From the NCBI GenBank assembly GCA_021173225.1, contig JAJOLK010000015.1, positions 33,387-97,386 of the forward strand: a DNA stretch of 64,000 nt, read 5' to 3'. Source of the DNA: Phycisphaerales bacterium PN19_bin_20 (GTDB lineage: Bacteria > Planctomycetota > Phycisphaerae > Phycisphaerales > UBA1924). The position numbers and the translations under genes were made by a program. Shown one piece after another: positions 28,176-37,989 of this stretch; position 1 is the stretch's first letter, and each line of letters begins with the position of its first letter. The notes under the pieces are model-generated. The model was given only the letters and a program-made list of their open reading frames with translations, searched no databases and was not told the DNA's origin.

Positions 28176-29147
28176 TCACACGTCCATCGCCCCGCGCCCC
28201 ACATGCCGCTCCGCCGCGGGCACAATACTCCCGACGATGTTCGCCACGCTGATCTCAGGCCACGCGGGCGTACGCCCGCCCAGGGGCCAGCGGATGATGT
28301 CGCCAAAGAACCTCACACTGGCCCAGAGCCGTTCGCCAAGGCTCGCGCCGCGGCTGGTGCCGGTGGCCCGCAGCACCAGCACCGTTACATCGTCGCCCAG
28401 TTCGCTTGTGCCAGCCCAATCAAGCACGGCGTTGTAAAGCCCGCTGGCCATCCGCTCTGGCTCAGTCGCGTCAAGGCCTTGCATCAGCTTTACCAGCCCC
28501 TCAGTGCCAAGCATCTCGCCGCTCGCACGCGAGGCCTCAATCAGGCTGTCGCTATACAGCACGCACAGGTCGCCGGGCGTCGTGCGAAACTCGACCGGCG
28601 GGTATGGCGTGTCTCCAAACACCCCGAGCGGAAGGCCCGGGGGCGTGCCGCCCGCTGAGCTTGCGCTCGACGGCGGCGCGGGCATCTCTCGCCAGCGGTT
28701 TATGGCGTTGTTGAACAGCAGCGGACGCGGGTGGCCCGCCAACGTGATGCTCAGCGCGCCGGTGGGGGCGAAGTACGTCACGCCCACGGCCGTAGCGAAC
28801 ACGCCGCTGGAAGTCAGGCTCTCAAACGCGGCGTTCAGTCTTTCGATGAACTCGCGCTGCTCGACATGGTTCATGTACCGGCGCATCAGCGTGCGGAGCT
28901 GGACGGCAATCGGCGCGACCTTCACGCCATGCCCGCTCACGTCGGCCAGCAGCAGCCTGGAGATTCGCCCGGTGCCGCACGAGCTGACCAGGTGCACATC
29001 GCCGCCCGCATCGGCGCGTTGATACGGCCTGGCAAGGATCCAGGCGTCCATCCCGTGCATGGCGACGGCCTGATCGGTCAGACCGTGCCCGCCCCAGACC
29101 TCGGTGCAGGCCATCATGTGGGCTGGGTTTGGTTCTTGGGCGTTCAT
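28176..29147 (-). CDS. SpoIIE/RsbU-type PP2C serine phosphatase
   Basis: GGDVHLVSSCGTGRISRLLLADVSGHGVKVAPIAVQLRTLMRRYM...LSITLAGHPRPLLFN...LCVLYSDSLIEA...GDDVTVLVLR. Confidence 0.9.
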   Translation of the reverse strand: MNAQEPNPAHMMACTEVWGGHGLTDQAVAMHGMDAWILARPYQRADAGGDVHLVSSCGTGRISRLLLADVSGHGVKVAPIAVQLRTLMRRYMNHVEQREFIERLNAAFESLTSSGVFATAVGVTYFAPTGALSITLAGHPRPLLFNNAINRWREMPAPPSSASSAGGTPPGLPLGVFGDTPYPPVEFRTTPGDLCVLYSDSLIEASRASGEMLGTEGLVKLMQGLDATEPERMASGLYNAVLDWAGTSELGDDVTVLVLRATGTSRGASLGERLWASVRFFGDIIRWPLGGRTPAWPEISVANIVGSIVPAAERHVGRGAMDV

Positions 29148-29392
29148 CGGTGCGGCGGCCGGTGCGGGTCTCTGGAGGGTAAGGCGATCATCACCGGTGG
29201 GTCGCTGGACGGGGCCGTGCCTTGCGGTAAACGGCGGGTGTTCGGGTGCGAAATCAGGCTGTTGCGGCCCGACCCATCCAGCGACGCAACCACTAGGGAT
29301 AGTCGCCGCACGAGGGCTCGCGACGGCGGTTTTCGGTATGCTTGTAGATTATACTGTGGGCGTTTGTGGTCACACTGATTCGTGAATCTGTT

Positions 29393-29398
29393 TATAAT
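29393..29398 (+). promoter_or_regulatory. Perfect -10 hexamer TATAAT in an AT-rich stretch (candidate promoter)
   Basis: gtcacactgattcgtgaatctgttTATAATctg; -35 only weakly matched (GTCACA, 18-bp spacer). Confidence 0.35.
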
Positions 29399-29479
29399 CT
29401 GCAGAGCTTTGAACTATCGACGCTCGTGTTGATAAGCTCCGCCTTCTGGCCGGCGAACGCGAACGCGTCGGCAGCTTGC

Positions 29480-29498
29480 GGGCAGGGTGAAACTGCCC
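29480..29498 (+). other. Stem-loop GGGCAG-GGTGAAA-CTGCCC
   Basis: Perfect 6-bp stem read directly. Confidence 0.6.
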
Positions 29499-29606
29499 GG
29501 CTCAGTCGCCGCGACGGGATACGAATGTGGTTGAGCGTCTTGAAGGGGATAGCTGTGTCAAAGATTCTCTCGTTGCTGTGTGCCAATGCTTAACGCCTGA
29601 GAGCTG

Positions 29607-29636
29607 GGGCCTAAGACGTCCGTCTTCCAGAGGCCC
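29607..29636 (+). other. Long stem-loop GGGCCT-AAGAC-GTCC-GTCTT-(bulge)-AGGCCC
   Basis: gggcctaagacgtccgtcttccagaggccc: outer and inner stems complementary with one bulge. Confidence 0.65.
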
Positions 29637-30322
29637 GAGGAGGAAGGCTCGCGTTATTACTTGTTTGCACGCGGTACTTCGTTAGCGGATCGACACCTCG
29701 TGCTCAAAGGGCCGCCACTAACGCAAAGGTTTGTGCCCGCCGCGGAACCGTTGGCGGTGCGTCTGGTTACTGACGCCCCGAGCCGATAAGCGGCGGTGGT
29801 CGATCGTAGAGCTGCACCGCTGCAGCGCGCCGGGCGTGCTGATGGGACGTGAATCTGCTGATGACAGCGACTTTCCGAGAGAGCGGATGCCCCGCTTGTC
29901 GAAGATCGCCCGCTGTCGACGCTGCTTCACTCAACATCCTGCAGGGCAGCCTCAACCTGGCTGCAGCGGGGCACGGCTTGGAAATGCTATCATCCTCCGC
30001 CCATGACGCACTGCCGCACCATCGCTGCTCGAATTCGCTGGCCCCGTAGAGGGGCTTGAGAGGTCCGCCGTTGCCTGCATCGCCCTCGCATTGGGGCTAC
30101 GGGGTCTGGGCGGGCTCGTTGGCGTCGCTGTTCAAACCGCACGATCTACTCACCACCCTCCTGCCAGACCTGCAGCTCAAAGCGCGGCGCCGCACAGGTC
30201 GCTGGTGAGTTTCCCGTTCCGGCGTCGCTCCGTACACTGGGCGTTCGCCCGCAGCAAGCACACACTTCGGCCGTGACCGCCGGGCCCCGACCCGCTGAGG
30301 CCACGCTCAAGGATTCTCCGCC

Positions 30323-33300
30323 ATGTCCGCTTCCACACCCCCCACTCCCCCCACGCCCCCCACGCCCCGCACTTCCGCCCCGCCTCTCACTGCCGCCACG
30401 AATCCAGCCATAGGCGAGCCGCGCAAGGGCAACCCGTTCAAGGACACCCTGAACCTTCCGCAGACGACCTTCGGCATGAAAGCCGACCTGGTCAAGAACG
30501 AGCCGGCCAGCGTGCAGCGCTGGAACGCCCTTGACGGCATCGGCTTGTATGCCAAGCTGCGCGAGCTGGGCGAGGGCCGCCCGCGGTTTGTGCTGCACGA
30601 CGGCCCGCCGTACGCCAACGGCAGCATCCACCTCGGGCACCTGATGAACAAGTGTCTCAAGGACTTCGTGGTCCGAGCCCGGACGATGGCCGGGTTTGAT
30701 GTTCCGTTTGTGCCGGGCTGGGACTGCCACGGCCTGCCTATCGAGCACAAGGTGATGACCGAGCTTGCCGAGAAGAAAGAGTTGGCCAAGCTGCAGGCAA
30801 TGCCCGAGGGTGAGCGGAAGATGTCCGTCCGCGCCGCGTGCCAGGCGTATGCAACCAAGTACGTAGAGCTGCACAAACAGCAGATGACCCGCCTGCTGAC
30901 CAACGCCGACTACGCTCATCCATACCTGACGATGACCCCGAGCTTCGAGGGCGCGACTCTTGAGGTGCTCGCGGGGCTGATGGACCAGTCGCTGGTCTAC
31001 CGCGCGCTCAAGCCGGTGCACTGGAGCATCGACAACCAGACGGCCCTTGCCGAGGCCGAGCTTGAGTATTATGACCGCCAGGACATGAGCGCGTATGTTG
31101 ACTTCGAGGCCGCGGACAAAGACGCGGTCTATCGCGCCTTCGGTCTGGTCGAGCCGGCCACCGACGCCAGCGACGAGGTTGAGCTAAATGAGCCCGGCAA
31201 GCCCGTGCCCGGGCAGCTGCCTGATCAGACGCCGACGTTCATGATCTGGACGACCACGCCGTGGACGCTGCCGGCGAACGTCGCGATAGCGGTGAACCCT
31301 CGCCTCGAGTACGCCTTGGTCTGGGTCGATGGCAACGTGACGGTCATGGCCGCCAACCAGATCGAGAAGGTCTGCCAGATGGCCCGCAGCGAGGAGGTGG
31401 TGGTGCTGGCGCGGGCGAACGGCGACAAGCTTGTAGGCCTGCGCTATAAGCACCCGTTCGTTGAGGACGCGCTGCACGAAGGCGCGGCGTTCCGCGTCGT
31501 CGCCGCCGATTACGTGACGCTCGATGACGGCACCGGGCTCGTCCACACCGCGCCGGGCCACGGCACCGAGGACTACCAAACCGGGTTAGCCTGCGCCCTG
31601 CCCATCTACTGCCCCGTCCGCGCTAACGGGACTTACGACGTGACCGTGCCCGAGTGGCTGCGCGGGAAGTTCATCTGGAAGGCCAACGCCGAGATCGTTG
31701 AACACCTGCGCGCCAGCGGGCACTTGTTCCATGACCACACGTTTACCCACTCGTACCCGCACGACTGGCGCAGCAAGACGCCGGTGATCTTCCGCTGCAC
31801 CGAGCAGTGGTTCGTCGCCATCGACGGGCGTGGCGGCAAGGCGGGCGTTGACCTGCGCGCGATGGCGCTGCGGGCCGTCAACCTGGCCAACCCAGACGCC
31901 GTGCGCTTCGTGCCCGAGTGGGGCCGCAACCGCATGCGCGGGATGCTTGAGAGCCGCCCCGACTGGTGCATCAGCCGCCAGCGGGCCTGGGGCCTGCCGA
32001 TCCCGGCGTTCATGCGCGTGGGGCCCGAGGGCGAGCCGGTGGCGTTCATGACCGCCGCAAGCATCCGCGCAGTGGCGCTGGTCGTCCGTGAGGACGGGGC
32101 CGACGCGTGGTTCACCCAGACGCCCGCCGAACTGCTCAAGCATTACAACCCTGCAACTGACCCTGACCCCGCCGCCGCGGCGCTGGGTGCATGGCCAGCG
32201 GCGCTCGCGGGCCTCAGCAAAGGGCCTGACATCCTTGACGTGTGGTTTGAGAGCGGCAGCTCTTGGAACAGTTGCATGCGTCAGCGCGGGCTTGACTTCC
32301 CTATCGACCTGTACCTCGAAGGCTCAGACCAGCACCGAGGATGGTTCCAGCTCTCGCTGCTGCCGGCCCTTGGCGTGATGGGCTGCGCGCCTTACAAGAC
32401 CCTGCTGACCCACGGGTTCATGGTCGACAAAGACGGCAAGAAATTGAGCAAATCAAAGGGTGACAGCGTTGAGGGCCTGCTCGCCAAGTACGGAGCCGAC
32501 GTGCTGCGCTGGTGGGTCAGCTCGCTAGCGTATGAGAACGATGTTAAGGCCGACGAGACCTACTTTGATGCCGCTGGCGAGAGCTACCGCAAGATCCGCA
32601 ATACCTTACGTTTCATGCTCAGCAACCTCTTCGATTTCACGCCCAGCGTCGAGGGCGATGGCGACGGCCGCCAGCCCAACGCCGGGCACTGTATTGACCT
32701 GGCAGGGCTCGCGCCAACCTCGCTGGACGCTTGGGTGCTGGACCAGTTCAACACCCTCTCTCGCGCGGCCACAACCGCCTATCAGCACTATGAGTTCCGT
32801 GCCGCACACCTGGCGCTCTACGACTTCGCCAACAATACCCTCAGCGCCGTGTACTGCGCTGCCATCAAAGACCGACTTTACTGCGACGCGCCGGGCAGCT
32901 CGCGACGCCGTGCCACACAGACAGTGCTCTTCGTGCTCGTCGACGGGCTCTCCCGCCTGCTCGCCCCGGTGCTCTGTCATACCGCCGACGAGGTCTACCG
33001 CGCGCTGTGGAAGGTCGGCGAGCCCGGCCAGAGCGCCGACCCGCAAACCTGCGTACACCTTAAGCGGTTCATCGCGCACGGCTTAGCAGCGGGCCAACCC
33101 TCCTTCGGCCAACCGGCGTTCGCCGTCACGGCCGACCCCGCGTGGACCAACGTCATGGCCCTTCGCGAACGCGCGATGGTCGCCATTGAGGGGGCCAAGA
33201 AGTCTCTCGGCGTCGAGAACCCGCTGGACATGGGCCTAACGCTGCCCGACGACGAGGGCAAGCTTGCACGGTTCAACCCCGCCGAGTTGGCCGACCTCTT

Positions 33301-33490
33301 CAACGTCTCGCGCATAACGCTGGGCCCGGCGTCGACCGCCGTCACCGTTGCAGACCTGCGGGCCGAGCCGCTCTGCGAGCGCAGCCGCAAACGCGACGCG
33401 ACCGTCCGCCCACGCAAACTTCCGGCATCCATGGGCGGCGGCACCGCGAACCTCTGCGACCGCGACGCACACGCGATCGGTGCCGTGTGA
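30323..33490 (+). CDS. ileS: Isoleucyl-tRNA synthetase
   Basis: HIGH motif GSIHLGHLMNK, KMSKS motif KKLSKSKG, WCISRQRAWGLPIP, LDVWFESGSSW; 1055 aa. Confidence 0.97.
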   Translation: MSASTPPTPPTPPTPRTSAPPLTAATNPAIGEPRKGNPFKDTLNLPQTTFGMKADLVKNEPASVQRWNALDGIGLYAKLRELGEGRPRFVLHDGPPYANGSIHLGHLMNKCLKDFVVRARTMAGFDVPFVPGWDCHGLPIEHKVMTELAEKKELAKLQAMPEGERKMSVRAACQAYATKYVELHKQQMTRLLTNADYAHPYLTMTPSFEGATLEVLAGLMDQSLVYRALKPVHWSIDNQTALAEAELEYYDRQDMSAYVDFEAADKDAVYRAFGLVEPATDASDEVELNEPGKPVPGQLPDQTPTFMIWTTTPWTLPANVAIAVNPRLEYALVWVDGNVTVMAANQIEKVCQMARSEEVVVLARANGDKLVGLRYKHPFVEDALHEGAAFRVVAADYVTLDDGTGLVHTAPGHGTEDYQTGLACALPIYCPVRANGTYDVTVPEWLRGKFIWKANAEIVEHLRASGHLFHDHTFTHSYPHDWRSKTPVIFRCTEQWFVAIDGRGGKAGVDLRAMALRAVNLANPDAVRFVPEWGRNRMRGMLESRPDWCISRQRAWGLPIPAFMRVGPEGEPVAFMTAASIRAVALVVREDGADAWFTQTPAELLKHYNPATDPDPAAAALGAWPAALAGLSKGPDILDVWFESGSSWNSCMRQRGLDFPIDLYLEGSDQHRGWFQLSLLPALGVMGCAPYKTLLTHGFMVDKDGKKLSKSKGDSVEGLLAKYGADVLRWWVSSLAYENDVKADETYFDAAGESYRKIRNTLRFMLSNLFDFTPSVEGDGDGRQPNAGHCIDLAGLAPTSLDAWVLDQFNTLSRAATTAYQHYEFRAAHLALYDFANNTLSAVYCAAIKDRLYCDAPGSSRRRATQTVLFVLVDGLSRLLAPVLCHTADEVYRALWKVGEPGQSADPQTCVHLKRFIAHGLAAGQPSFGQPAFAVTADPAWTNVMALRERAMVAIEGAKKSLGVENPLDMGLTLPDDEGKLARFNPAELADLFNVSRITLGPASTAVTVADLRAEPLCERSRKRDATVRPRKLPASMGGGTANLCDRDAHAIGAV

Positions 33491-33630
33491 GACCATTCGC
33501 AATCGCTCCCATTGCGCCCGCAACCTTGGCCGGCGCAGCGAGCCGCCGAGCGGGGCGTTGGCCCTACCCCGCGACACCGCCATTTAGGAGTCGGTGAGGA
33601 TCGACGCGATTCAACGCGGTTTAAGCTAGC

Positions 33631-34809
33631 TTAGAACGTGAAGTTTGACCAGGGGTTGGTCGAGCCGATGCCAGCGCCGCCGGTGTCGCCGCTGATGGCA
33701 ACGCTGTTTGGTGCGACGACGATGGGACCGACTCTGTTGTTGGCGACGATGACCCAGTTGGTGGCGTTTCCCGAGCAGGTATTACGGACAATGATGTTAC
33801 CGGTGCCGACCACGTCGATACCGCGGTTGGCATTTGTGCAGGTGTTTCCATCGATTCGGTTGTCGTTATTGAGGACCAGAATGTTTGGCTGAGTGTTGCC
33901 GAAGGTTCCTCCGTTCTGTGAACAGTTGTTGTCCAGTGCAACACCTCGCCACGTAAGGGTGATGCCGGGGCCGGAATTGAGCTGGGCGACGCACCGGGAT
34001 ACGACCACGTTGCTCCCGGCGCGGATTCCGCCGTCGGTGTTCCCCGAGGCGTCGGATTCGGAGACAATGCCACTACTGATGTTGATGCCATAGCCGTTGT
34101 TCTGTGTCGCTTGGCAGCGAGTGATCGTGCCCCCGCCGGTGAAGCCGTTGCCGCCGTTTGCTTGAGACACGCAGCCCTCGATAACTCCGCTCACCTCGAA
34201 CCCGCTCCCGGCGTTGCCGGTGGCGATGCAGCCCCGGATGACGGAGCGCTCGAAGCCAACCGAGTCGAGTCCGTCGCCGCCGTTGCCCGTGAACACGCAC
34301 CTCTCGACGATCGCACCGCCTGCGATGCTGATCCCGTCCAGCCTGCACCTTGCGGCGTGGATCTCGGTGAACGAAGAGTCCGGCGCGTCGCAATCGATCC
34401 CGTTGCCGGTCGCCTCGATGACCGATCCCCGAAGCACCTTGCAGCGGGCGGCGACGGCGTTGATCTTGATCGCGTGCGTTGCCTCGCCGACCTCGGACAC
34501 GCCGTCGATTTGGAAGCCGTTGAGATCGAGCGTGACGCCGGGGGCGTTGACGGTGATGATCGCCGTCACGAGAGAGGGCGCGAAAAGGTTCCCCGTCAGG
34601 TAATAAGATCCCGGCTGCGAGACGGTGATGGGGACCTGCGACTGAGAGAGGGGCGTGCGCGGCTCGACCTCCTGCAGCGTCTTGTTCGTCGGGGCTACCG
34701 GCCCCACCGGTGGCGTGAGCGGCCCGGCGAACACGAAACCCGCCATAGAGATGAGCACGGCGGTGGCGATGGTTGCGAAACCAACGGTCCGAGCGGTCTG
34801 TGCGTTCAT
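33631..34809 (-). CDS. Exported right-handed parallel beta-helix repeat protein
   Basis: Signal peptide, FAGPLTPPVGPVAPTNKTLQEVEPR, then NosD-like repeats (GVTLDLNGFQIDGV..., GNIIVRNTCSGNATNWVIVANNRVGPI). Confidence 0.85.
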   Translation of the reverse strand: MNAQTARTVGFATIATAVLISMAGFVFAGPLTPPVGPVAPTNKTLQEVEPRTPLSQSQVPITVSQPGSYYLTGNLFAPSLVTAIITVNAPGVTLDLNGFQIDGVSEVGEATHAIKINAVAARCKVLRGSVIEATGNGIDCDAPDSSFTEIHAARCRLDGISIAGGAIVERCVFTGNGGDGLDSVGFERSVIRGCIATGNAGSGFEVSGVIEGCVSQANGGNGFTGGGTITRCQATQNNGYGINISSGIVSESDASGNTDGGIRAGSNVVVSRCVAQLNSGPGITLTWRGVALDNNCSQNGGTFGNTQPNILVLNNDNRIDGNTCTNANRGIDVVGTGNIIVRNTCSGNATNWVIVANNRVGPIVVAPNSVAISGDTGGAGIGSTNPWSNFTF

Positions 34810-34844
34810 TGGTGGTCTCCTAGCAAAGTGCAGCGACAAAATGT

Positions 34845-36122
34845 TCAATACGAGAAGTTGGCGTTGGGGTCGGTGGTGGTCAGGGTGCTGGCAGCCCCGC
34901 TCCCGTTCACGCCGGCGGTGGCGGCGCCGGTGCGATCGATGATGGGGCCGTAATAGTTATTGGCGACGATGGTCCAGTTTGTGGCGTTGCCGCTGCAGGT
35001 GTTCCTGATGATGATGTTGCCAGCGCCGTCGACGTCGATACCGCGGTCGGCACCCACAGAATTATTACCTTCAATGCGGTTGTCGCCCCCGGTGGCCAGG
35101 ATACCCGCTCCGTTCGCGACACCGAAGCCGTTGAGGGTGCAGGTGTTGTTGATGATGGAGCAGCCCGAAGCGGCACTGATGCCGTTGCCGGTGTTGTTCC
35201 GGGAGACGCACGACTCCACGCGGCTGCCGTCGCCTACGGCGATGCCGTTACCGATGTTATTAGTTGCGGTGCAATCGCGGACCACGCACCCAAAGCTGGT
35301 GGTGATGCCGTTTCCGGTGTTTTGATTGGACGCGCTGGCGGTAAGTACGCTGCTCGCGCCCATATCGATGCCTGCGCCGCCGTTGGTGTAGGCCGTGATG
35401 CCAGAGAGCACGCAGTTGGTGCTGGCATCGATGCCTTGCAAGGCGTTGTTGTTGGCGACGCAATCCGTGGCCCGCGACGCAATGCCAAGGCGAAAGCCCG
35501 CCTGTGCATTTGACTTGGCGACGCAGCCACGCACCACGCCGCCGCTAGCGACGCGGAAGCCGTTCTGCCCGTTGCCCTCGGCGATGCAATTCTCAACGGT
35601 GGAATCTTGGCCCACGTTGATGCCGTCCCAGCCGTTGCCGATGGCGTGGATGTTCTGCACGATGGATTTGCTGCCAACCTGATCAACCAGGTGCACGCCC
35701 CCGTTGCCCCACGAACGCACGATGCCGTTGCGCACGGTGACGTTGTTGCTGAGTGCGCCGCCTGACGTGAATGCGTTGAGCGAGCCGGCGACGCCGATCA
35801 ATGAGAAACCGTTGAGATCGATGGTGATGTTGGGGGCGTTGAGCCTTATGCCGTGCTTGGCCGACTGGCCGGTGAGGTTGCTCGCAAAGTAATAGGAGCC
35901 GCTCTGCGTAATGATAAACACGCTGTTGGCATCGCCCGGCGTGTTGGTCGCATTGATCGCGATGCGCGGCTCCACCTCCTGCAGCGTCTTGTTCGTCGGT
36001 GCCACCGGCCCAGCCGGCGGCAACAGCGGCCCAGCGAACGCCATCCCGCCAAGTCCGGCCGCGACCAGCGCAGCGCCGATTGTCCCAATCTTTAACATCC
36101 GCTGTGTGGCGTGCGCGATCAT
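34845..36122 (-). CDS. Exported right-handed parallel beta-helix repeat protein (tandem paralogue)
   Basis: FAGPLLPPAGPVAPTNKTLQEVEPRIAINATNTPGDANSVFIITQSGSYYF; same repeats and GNIIIRNTCSGNATNWTIVANNYYGPI. Confidence 0.87.
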   Translation of the reverse strand: MIAHATQRMLKIGTIGAALVAAGLGGMAFAGPLLPPAGPVAPTNKTLQEVEPRIAINATNTPGDANSVFIITQSGSYYFASNLTGQSAKHGIRLNAPNITIDLNGFSLIGVAGSLNAFTSGGALSNNVTVRNGIVRSWGNGGVHLVDQVGSKSIVQNIHAIGNGWDGINVGQDSTVENCIAEGNGQNGFRVASGGVVRGCVAKSNAQAGFRLGIASRATDCVANNNALQGIDASTNCVLSGITAYTNGGAGIDMGASSVLTASASNQNTGNGITTSFGCVVRDCTATNNIGNGIAVGDGSRVESCVSRNNTGNGISAASGCSIINNTCTLNGFGVANGAGILATGGDNRIEGNNSVGADRGIDVDGAGNIIIRNTCSGNATNWTIVANNYYGPIIDRTGAATAGVNGSGAASTLTTTDPNANFSY

Positions 36123-36496
36123 CTGTGGCTCCTTGGCCGCGTGGTGTGCGAACATCCCCCAACCCGCAGTACATGCGGAGCCGAGACGCCATTGGGCCAA
36201 AAATGTTTCTGCCGTGAGAGCCGTCGAGGCCGGCCCACTGATCGGGCCCGCCCCCCCCGGTGTTCTCGGCCCCCCCACGCCCCCACGCTCCCACGCCCTC
36301 CCCACCCTTCCGCTCGCCGCCGTTCACGCCGTAGCCCCCAAACCGCCCGCCCGCCGCGCATCAGCATTCAGCGCGAGCAACGCCCGCCGCCGCAGCGCGC
36401 GCAAACGAGCGAGCCCCGTCAAGCACACAACCCCGATGCCCTTTCGGGACCGGTGTTGGTTGGTGCTGAGGCGTAGGCCCCGTCAAAGTAGAGAAG

Positions 36497-36580
36497 TGGG
36501 CGCGGAGGGATTCGAACCCCCGAAGGCGTTAAGCCAACAGATTTACAGTCTGCCCCGATTGGCCACTCCGGCACGCGCCC
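36497..36580 (-). tRNA. tRNA-Tyr (anticodon GTA)
   Basis: Reverse complement GGGCGCGTGCCGGAGTGGCCAATCGGGGCAGACTGTAAATCTGTTGGCTTAACGCCTTCGGGGGTTCGAATCCCTCCGCGCCCA: class II tRNA with long variable arm, T-loop GGTTCGAATCC, paired acceptor. Confidence 0.95.
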
Positions 36581-36718
36581 AGGGGACTGCTCCCACGCTC
36601 TCGCGCGGGCCTCCAGTTTAGATGTTCGCCACCCCCGAGGCAAGCCGCCCACCCCGCACTCGCGCATCAGCACTCACGCCGCCCGAACTTGGGCCGCCCG
36701 TTCACGCGCCGCCCACAC

Positions 36719-37450
36719 TCATGCGCCTGCACCAGCCGAGTCCGGCCCGGTCCAGCCACGCCCCAACAACGCCGTCAGCACCGTCCGTGCCTGCGCGTCC
36801 AGGTGCGAGCCTTCACTCACCGGCCCCCCGTCAGCCGAGTTATCGACCACAAACCTCGCCGCCGCCCGCTTGCGCTCAAGTGACCACTGGGCCGCCTCGC
36901 GCCGATCCAACTCATGCTCGTCCCACCCGCGCGTGGCCTTGACCCGCGCCAACCGCACCTCGCGCGGCGTATCAACGAACACCACCGCATCGCACTCTGT
37001 CTCCAGCCCCGCTTCGAGCAGTAGCGGCGCATCGATGACAAACACGCGCGCCCCCGCCTTGATCGCCCGCTGCATCTCCTCGCCGCGCTCAAGGTGGATC
37101 AGCGGGTGGATCAGCCCCTCCAGGCGCGACCGCTGCGCAGCGTCGGCAAACACTCGCGCCGCGACAAACGCCCGGTCAACCTCGCCCTCGGCGTCCAGCA
37201 CCCCCGGCCCCCACCACTCTTTCAGCTTGTCTCGGACGCCCGGCGTCTTCAGCAGCGCCCGCGCAGTCGCGTCCGAGTCACTTACCGCCGCCCCGGCCCG
37301 CGCAAACGCCCGCGCTACGGCCGACTTCCCGGCCCCGATTCCGCCGGTCAGACCGATTACCACCAATCCCACCGCGCGATCGCCCCGCGCCCTGTGGCCA
37401 TCTCGCGCGCCCTGCCCGTCCCCCGCACTTTCGCCCTGTTGCGCACTCAC
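36719..37450 (-). CDS. coaE: Dephospho-CoA kinase
   Basis: VIGLTGGIGAGKSAVARAFARAGAAVSDSDATARALL...RVFVIDAPLLLEAGLETECDAVVFVDTP. Confidence 0.94.
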   Translation of the reverse strand: MSAQQGESAGDGQGARDGHRARGDRAVGLVVIGLTGGIGAGKSAVARAFARAGAAVSDSDATARALLKTPGVRDKLKEWWGPGVLDAEGEVDRAFVAARVFADAAQRSRLEGLIHPLIHLERGEEMQRAIKAGARVFVIDAPLLLEAGLETECDAVVFVDTPREVRLARVKATRGWDEHELDRREAAQWSLERKRAAARFVVDNSADGGPVSEGSHLDAQARTVLTALLGRGWTGPDSAGAGA

Positions 37451-37989
37451 CGCCCGCGCCCCGCAACCTTGTCAATCGCCTCGCGGGTCAGCGCCACCCG
37501 CTGGTGCGGCTGGTCGATCATGAACCACGAAAACTCACCCGCCACGCCGCCCGCAGCCGCCGTGCTCACCACGATCGTCCCGAGCCCAAACAGCCGCTCT
37601 CGTAGCGACCGATACAGCGTCAGGTTGACCACATCGGTCAAACGCGCCTCGGCCACGCTCTGCCGCAGCACACCACTCACGCGCACGATCCTCCGGTCCG
37701 TCAGCATGTACAGCCGCGTCGCGCGGTCAATCGTCAGCCAGATCAGCACCCCGCAGGTGCACACAACCCCGGCCGCCGCCACGGCCTGAGGCCGCCCCAA
37801 GTCCACCACCCCGACCACGTCAATCAAATACGCCGCCAGCGCCACCGCCCCCGCCAGCAGCAACGAGCCGGCCTTGCGCAGCAAGATGAACCACAGGCTG
37901 GGCTTGCACGCCACGATCACCACCTCACCGTCCTGCAGCAGGCCAGCGGTCGTCAGGCCGGGGGTCGAGGGCAGCGCGGGGGCGCTCAC
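37447..37989 (-). CDS. Membrane PH-domain (bPH2-like) protein
   Basis: Two TM segments, then RLYMLTDRRIVRVSGVLRQSVAEARLTDVVNLTLYRSLRERLFGLGTIVVSTA. Confidence 0.8.
   Translation of the reverse strand: MSAPALPSTPGLTTAGLLQDGEVVIVACKPSLWFILLRKAGSLLLAGAVALAAYLIDVVGVVDLGRPQAVAAAGVVCTCGVLIWLTIDRATRLYMLTDRRIVRVSGVLRQSVAEARLTDVVNLTLYRSLRERLFGLGTIVVSTAAAGGVAGEFSWFMIDQPHQRVALTREAIDKVAGRGR

Noticed and set aside
29700-30322. T-box leader upstream of ileS
   Set aside because: No T-box sequence (AGGGTGGNACCGCG) or antiterminator/terminator pair found by eye.
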